Under the pieces are notes generated by a model that ran no database searches, was not told where the DNA came from, and worked only from the letters and a program-made list of their open reading frames with translations. The translations under genes and the position numbers were made by a program. A stretch of DNA of 54,002 nt from Verrucomicrobiia bacterium (GTDB taxonomy: Bacteria > Verrucomicrobiota > Verrucomicrobiia > Limisphaerales > CAIMTB01), in contig JAHCBA010000043.1 of the NCBI GenBank assembly GCA_019634625.1, positions 1 through 54,002 of the forward strand. The letters run 5' to 3'. Shown here piece after piece: positions 50,960 through 54,002 of the stretch. The first letter of the stretch is position 1, and every line of letters starts with the position of its first letter.

Positions 50960-51820
50960 TCAATGCGGCACACCCATCGCATGCTGCCAGGCATGCACCA
51001 CGTGGTCCCGGATGATCCCGATCCCCCGGCCCTCCCGCACCGCGGCAAACACCCACGGACCGGCGCCTCGCATGGCCAGCGTGTCCCGTTCCATGACGGC
51101 AAGATCCGCACCCACGGCGGAGGCGAGATCGATCTTGTTGATGACCAGCAAATCGCTCTGGGTGATCCCCGGGCCGCCCTTGCGCGGGATCTTGTCGCCC
51201 CCGGCCACATCGATCACCTGGATCGTGAAGTCCGCCAGTTCGCGGCTGAAGCAGGCCGCCAGGTTGTCGCCGCCGGATTCAATCAGCAGCACATCCGGCC
51301 GGAACAGGCGGTGAAGCTCCTCCAGGGCCAGCAGATTGGCGGTGATGTCCTCGCGGATGGCCGCATGGGGACATCCGCCAGTCTCGACGGCGCGAATGCG
51401 TTCCGCAGACAGCGCCTCGTTCCGGATCAGGAACTCCCCGTCTTCCCGGGTGAAAATGTCGTTGGTCACCACCGCCAGGCTCAACCGGTCGCGCAGGCTC
51501 CGGCAAAGCTGCAGGACCAGGGCCGTCTTGCCGCTGCCAACCGGCCCGCCAATCCCCACGGTGAAGGCGCGGGTGCTGAAGTCGCGTTCCAGGGGACGCT
51601 CCCGCTCATGGAAATGCCCGGGATGATCCAGGATCTCGTGCGTGTGCCCATGACCCTCCTCATGGGAGTGCCCGACTCCGGGCGGATGCGGATGCGGATG
51701 CGGATGCAGGTGCGGATGCGGATGCGGATGCGGATGCGGATGCGGATGCGGATGCGGATGCGGATGCGGATGCGGGTGCGAATGCGGGTGCGAATGCGGG
51801 TGCAGGTGCGGGGCGCTCAT
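50960..51820 (-). CDS. ureG: Urease accessory GTPase UreG with His-Pro repeat tail
   Basis: 286 aa from the ATG at 51820; the frame is open to 51925 but upstream codons show no family similarity. Residues 4-75 are almost entirely His-Pro dipeptides followed by [12 protein letters not shown] and [11 protein letters not shown], far longer than the short His stretch of typical UreG (about 205 aa). The GTPase part has Walker [38 protein letters not shown] (CPH nickel motif), [25 protein letters not shown] and NKIDL. No ureE is present, so the tail probably stores and hands over nickel. Unusually, it is inverted relative to the other urease genes. Confidence 0.96.
   Translation of the reverse strand: MSAPHLHPHSHPHSHPHPHPHPHPHPHPHPHPHPHPHLHPHPHPHPPGVGHSHEEGHGHTHEILDHPGHFHERERPLERDFSTRAFTVGIGGPVGSGKTALVLQLCRSLRDRLSLAVVTNDIFTREDGEFLIRNEALSAERIRAVETGGCPHAAIREDITANLLALEELHRLFRPDVLLIESGGDNLAACFSRELADFTIQVIDVAGGDKIPRKGGPGITQSDLLVINKIDLASAVGADLAVMERDTLAMRGAGPWVFAAVREGRGIGIIRDHVVHAWQHAMGVPH
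51683..51810. repeat. Hexanucleotide tandem repeat inside ureG
   Basis: About 21 units of GGATGC and variants (GGGTGC, GAATGC, AGGTGC) encode the His-Pro dipeptides of UreG on the minus strand. The central part, about 51715-51770, is nearly pure GGATGC and so is likely to vary in copy number by slippage without frameshifting. Confidence 0.9.
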
Positions 51821-51942
51821 GATGCCGTCGTCCGACACCCCACGCTGATGGATTTGCCGCGTTCTGCCAATCCGGGATCGACCTCCCCAAGCCCCAGGGG
51901 GCAGGGGCTTTGGCATCGTCCCCAAGGATGATCCGAGGTTTT

Positions 51943-52072
51943 TTGGACAGGATGAACAGGATCAACAGGATCCAGAAGAGCCGCTTGCCTGCCGGATTTC
52001 GCGGTGAGTCGATGGATCCCTGTCTGTTGCTCCGCTCCATCCTTCATCCTGTCGAAAGACTTCAGACCAGAC
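51943..52072. repeat. Direct repeat copy 1 with ACAGGAT motif
   Basis: A TTGGACAGGATGAACAGGAT-type start at 51943 is followed by a 70-bp unit (51973-52042) that recurs at 52520-52589 with two mismatches. It continues as TTCATCCTGTC...CAGACCAG. ACAGGATnnACAGGAT-type tracts are widespread intergenic repeats in environmental bacteria (general knowledge). No gene is seen in this 1,168-bp gap (51821-52988). Confidence 0.7.
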
Positions 52073-52131
52073 GCTTCATGACGTTGTGAATCGCCCCGGA
52101 GGGCCGGCAGCTTCCCCTTCGATCGGGTCCA

Positions 52132-52365
52132 GGCCCCAAAGGGGCCAGATGAGATAGCCCAGGGCGACCGAGCCCTGGGATGTGGCGGGTAAAGGTTCGG
52201 GCAAGCCCTGAAGGGGCGCGACCTCGCCGCAAACTTGCTCCGGGTTGTTCGATGAACGTTCGCGGTGGGTTTGGGCAGGTCGCGCCCCTTCAGGGCGCCG
52301 ATGATTTCACATTGCGCGTACCCAGGGCGTTGCCCTGGGCTATCTCATTTGGCCCCTTTGGGGCC
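52132..52365. repeat. 234-bp nested palindromic repeat element
   Basis: The left arm, 52132-52224, contains GGCCCCAAAGGGGCC, ATGAGATAGCCCAGGGC and GCCCTGAAGGGGCGCGACCT. The right arm, 52277-52365, contains their complements in reverse order (AGGTCGCGCCCCTTCAGGGC, GCCCTGGGCTATCTCAT, GGCCCCTTTGGGGCC). Several arms are palindromic by themselves, so the transcript could fold into a multi-branched structure. It lies between two 70-bp direct repeats. No reading frame is convincing. Confidence 0.8.
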
Positions 52366-52519
52366 CCCCCGGTTTGCCAGTCAAATGGCCAAACTCCAGG
52401 GAAACCCGGAGGGTTTCCAGAGATTAGCCGGGGGTCGGACCCGGCTCCGCGGGTTCGACCCCCGGGAAGAAGTCCCACCTCGCACACGACCCCGCCAGGG
52501 GTCGCAGATCGACAGAATG

Positions 52520-52612
52520 CAGAAGAGCCGCCTGCCTGCCGGATTTCGCGGTGAGTCGATGGATCCTTGTCTGTTGCTCCGCTCCATCCTGTTCATCCTG
52601 TCCAATACCTCA
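52520..52612. repeat. Direct repeat copy 2
   Basis: Second copy of the 70-bp unit (52520-52589), followed by TGTTCATCCTGTCCAA, the reverse complement of the TTGGACAGGATGAACA that opens copy 1. The pair therefore carries terminal inverted sequence around the 234-bp palindrome, giving a composite of about 670 bp. Confidence 0.7.
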
Positions 52613-52786
52613 AACCAGTAATGCGTCGCCTTGTCCCTCCGAGTCCGGCAATTCCCGGATCAAGCCTTCCTGAGAAGACTTGGATTCACCACAGCGCAAC
52701 CACCCATAAGGAAAGCCCGATTATTATCCAGGCAGCACGGATCCACCAACGTTCAATCCAGACAGGCGATCTGGATGCACCTTGGA

Positions 52787-52815
52787 CTTTGTGACCTTCG
52801 TGGCTTCGTGGTTTC
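52787..52815. repeat. CTTCGTGG-type short repeat
   Basis: CTTTGTGACCTTCGTGGCTT followed by CGTGGTTTC contains tandem CTTCGTGG units, a common intergenic repeat in environmental bacterial genomes. The remaining sequence from 52613 to 52988 shows no gene; an open frame at 52631-52978 reads through this repeat and has no protein-like features. Confidence 0.45.
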
Positions 52816-52988
52816 TCATGCGGCCACCCTGCTGGCGGCAAATCCCTTGACACACCCTCAACCGATCGCGGCACATTCTTCCCCGTACCCGATTGGGCAG
52901 TGCTGTTTTGGCCTGTCATCATGGTCCTTCGAGCCTCACTCCGATGTTCGAAGGACCCAAAAGCAACGACTCAGTTAGCAACAACATC

Positions 52989-54002
52989 ATGATCCTGAAC
53001 CAATCGTCCGCCTCGCGCGGGCGCCGCACCGCATGGCTGGCCATTGCCTGGCTGGCCGCCGGGTCCGCGGCGTTCGCACTCTCCGACGTCACCCAACCCG
53101 GCGATCCCATCTTCGCCTCGTCGGCCAACAGCCCGGGCTCCGAAGGCGTGGCCAATGCCATCGACGGGCAGCCGACCAAGTACCTCAACTTCGATTCCGG
53201 TCGCGACGGCGCCGTCAACGGCTTCTCCCCCTCCGGCTTCGCCGTCTCCCCGACGGTCGGCATGACGCATGTGACCGGGATGCTGATCCAATCGGCCAAC
53301 GACGGCCCCGAACGCGATCCCAAGATCGTCCTCCTCGAGGGCTCCAACGACGAGTCCATCGAGGGGTACGGTGACGGCAACTGGGAGGAAATCACCACGC
53401 TGGAGTTCCCCGCCTTCTCGGCCCGGTTCCAGACCCAGACGCTCTTCTTCGAAAACCTGCGGCCCTACCGGCACTACCGCTGGACGGTCCTCGAAACCTC
53501 CGCCCCGAACACTTGCTGCATGCAGGTTGCCGAGGTCGAACTGCTCGGCACCACGCTGCCGACCGACGTCACCCAGCCCGGCGATCCGATCTTCGCCTCG
53601 TCCGCCAACAGCCCCGGCTCCGAAGGCGTGGCCAATGCCATCGATGGGCAGCCGACCAAGTACCTCAACTTCGATTCCGGTCGCGACGGCGCCGTCAACG
53701 GCTTCTCCCCCTCCGGCTTCGCCGTGAGCCCGTCCATCGGGCGAACCCTCGTGACCGGGATCTCGATGCAGTCCGCCAACGACGCCCCCGAACGCGATCC
53801 CCGCACCATCCGCATCGAGGGTTCTCATGATGAGACCATCGATTCCTACAGCGGCGGCAACTGGGAGGAGATCGTGACCCTCGAGGACCTCCCCGCCTTC
53901 ACCGCCCGGTTCCAGACGCAGACGTTCCTCTTCGAGAACTACACCCCCTACCGGCACTACCGCTGGACGGTCCTCGAAACCGCCGCCCCCAATACCTGCT
54001 GC
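52989..54002 (+). CDS. Secreted protein of tandem discoidin-like repeats (partial, runs off the window)
   Basis: 338 codons from ATG 52989 with no stop before the window end. A signal peptide (AWLAIAWLAAGSAAFA) is followed by two repeats of 160 residues beginning DVTQPGDPIFASSANSPGSE at about residues 33 and 193. Each contains AIDGQPTKYLNFDSG (the N-terminal signature of discoidin/F5-8C-like domains), GNWEEI, and RPYRHYRWTVLE or TPYRHYRWTVLE. The DNA unit is exactly 480 bp, and a stretch of about 70 bp around the YLNFDSG region is identical in both, so the duplication or conversion is recent. Probably a surface or carbohydrate-binding protein. More repeats may follow outside. Confidence 0.75.
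   Translation, partial: MILNQSSASRGRRTAWLAIAWLAAGSAAFALSDVTQPGDPIFASSANSPGSEGVANAIDGQPTKYLNFDSGRDGAVNGFSPSGFAVSPTVGMTHVTGMLIQSANDGPERDPKIVLLEGSNDESIEGYGDGNWEEITTLEFPAFSARFQTQTLFFENLRPYRHYRWTVLETSAPNTCCMQVAEVELLGTTLPTDVTQPGDPIFASSANSPGSEGVANAIDGQPTKYLNFDSGRDGAVNGFSPSGFAVSPSIGRTLVTGISMQSANDAPERDPRTIRIEGSHDETIDSYSGGNWEEIVTLEDLPAFTARFQTQTFLFENYTPYRHYRWTVLETAAPNTCC

Noticed and set aside
51683-51810. Possible CRISPR-like array
   Set aside because: Hexamer microsatellite inside ureG with no spacers and no cas genes.
52848-52890. TTGACA near 52848 as a promoter for the discoidin-like gene
   Set aside because: No acceptable -10 box at 16-18 bp, so not listed.
1-54002. tRNA, rRNA, riboswitch or IS transposase
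   Set aside because: None recognised by eye; covariance-model searches could not be run.

Overview
This is a GC-rich bacterial chromosome segment, most likely from a member of the phylum Verrucomicrobiota (Limisphaerales/Pedosphaera-like). The pointers are tandem genes for short '[22 protein letters not shown]' pseudopilin-like proteins, a pilus operon laid out like the Akkermansia Amuc_1098-1102 cluster, a FecR-only protein, a GH127 enzyme and families of nested-palindrome intergenic repeats. No rRNA, tRNA, IS transposase, phage or CRISPR sequence was seen. Taxonomy is inference from gene content.

Layout. 1-3100 (minus): two paralogous prepilin-type proteins and a rhomboid protease. 3309-10303 (plus): a tightly packed five-gene pilus/type II secretion-like operon (lipoprotein secretin, PilM-PilN-like fusion, PilO/Amuc_1100-like protein, PilP-like protein, PilB/GspE ATPase). 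10369-10699: remnant of a VapBC toxin-antitoxin pair. 10757-13911: a lipoprotein with repeat-like helices and a neutral ceramidase-like enzyme. 13850-16547 (minus): tsaB-tsaE-thiL-CPBP protease. 16720-21115 (plus): a secreted FecR-domain protein, then the fatty-acid/ribosome cluster coaD-yceD-rpmF-plsX-fabH, with a terminator-like hairpin directly before the plsX start codon. 21259-25185: a YqaA-type membrane protein, an exported TIM-barrel protein, DUF1294, and a UbiX/UbiA pair suited to menaquinone or other quinone synthesis.

25552-34106 (plus) is the most unusual part. It is a five-gene operon of a patatin-like lipase carrying a cholesterol-oxidase-type accessory domain, a GMC/cholesterol-oxidase-like flavoprotein, a calcineurin-like phosphoesterase, an uncharacterised HExxH metalloprotein, and a fusion of a degenerate CHAT domain with a DUF4011-type transglutaminase-like domain. 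The combination of lipid-acting enzymes with a CHAT/transglutaminase protein suggests an undescribed conflict, signalling or lipid-processing system. It is followed by recD2 (minus) and a repeat-rich gap.

37052-39088 (minus) is a GH127 beta-L-arabinofuranosidase. 39600-50943 (plus) is a nitrogen-acquisition unit: a canonical sigma-54 -24/-12 promoter, an outer-membrane porin, the urea ABC transporter urtABCDE, and urease genes ureD, ureAB (fused), ureC and ureF. ureG lies tail-to-tail on the opposite strand, has a long His-Pro repeat tail and probably substitutes for the absent ureE. Together these would bring urea across both membranes and hydrolyse it in the cytoplasm. 51821-52988 holds composite repeats without genes. 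The window ends inside a secreted protein built of 480-bp tandem repeats.

Coding strands are very pyrimidine-rich, so long antisense open frames occur opposite nearly every gene; these were ignored. Many genes start without an obvious Shine-Dalgarno sequence, so several start codons were chosen from family length, overlaps and signal peptides.
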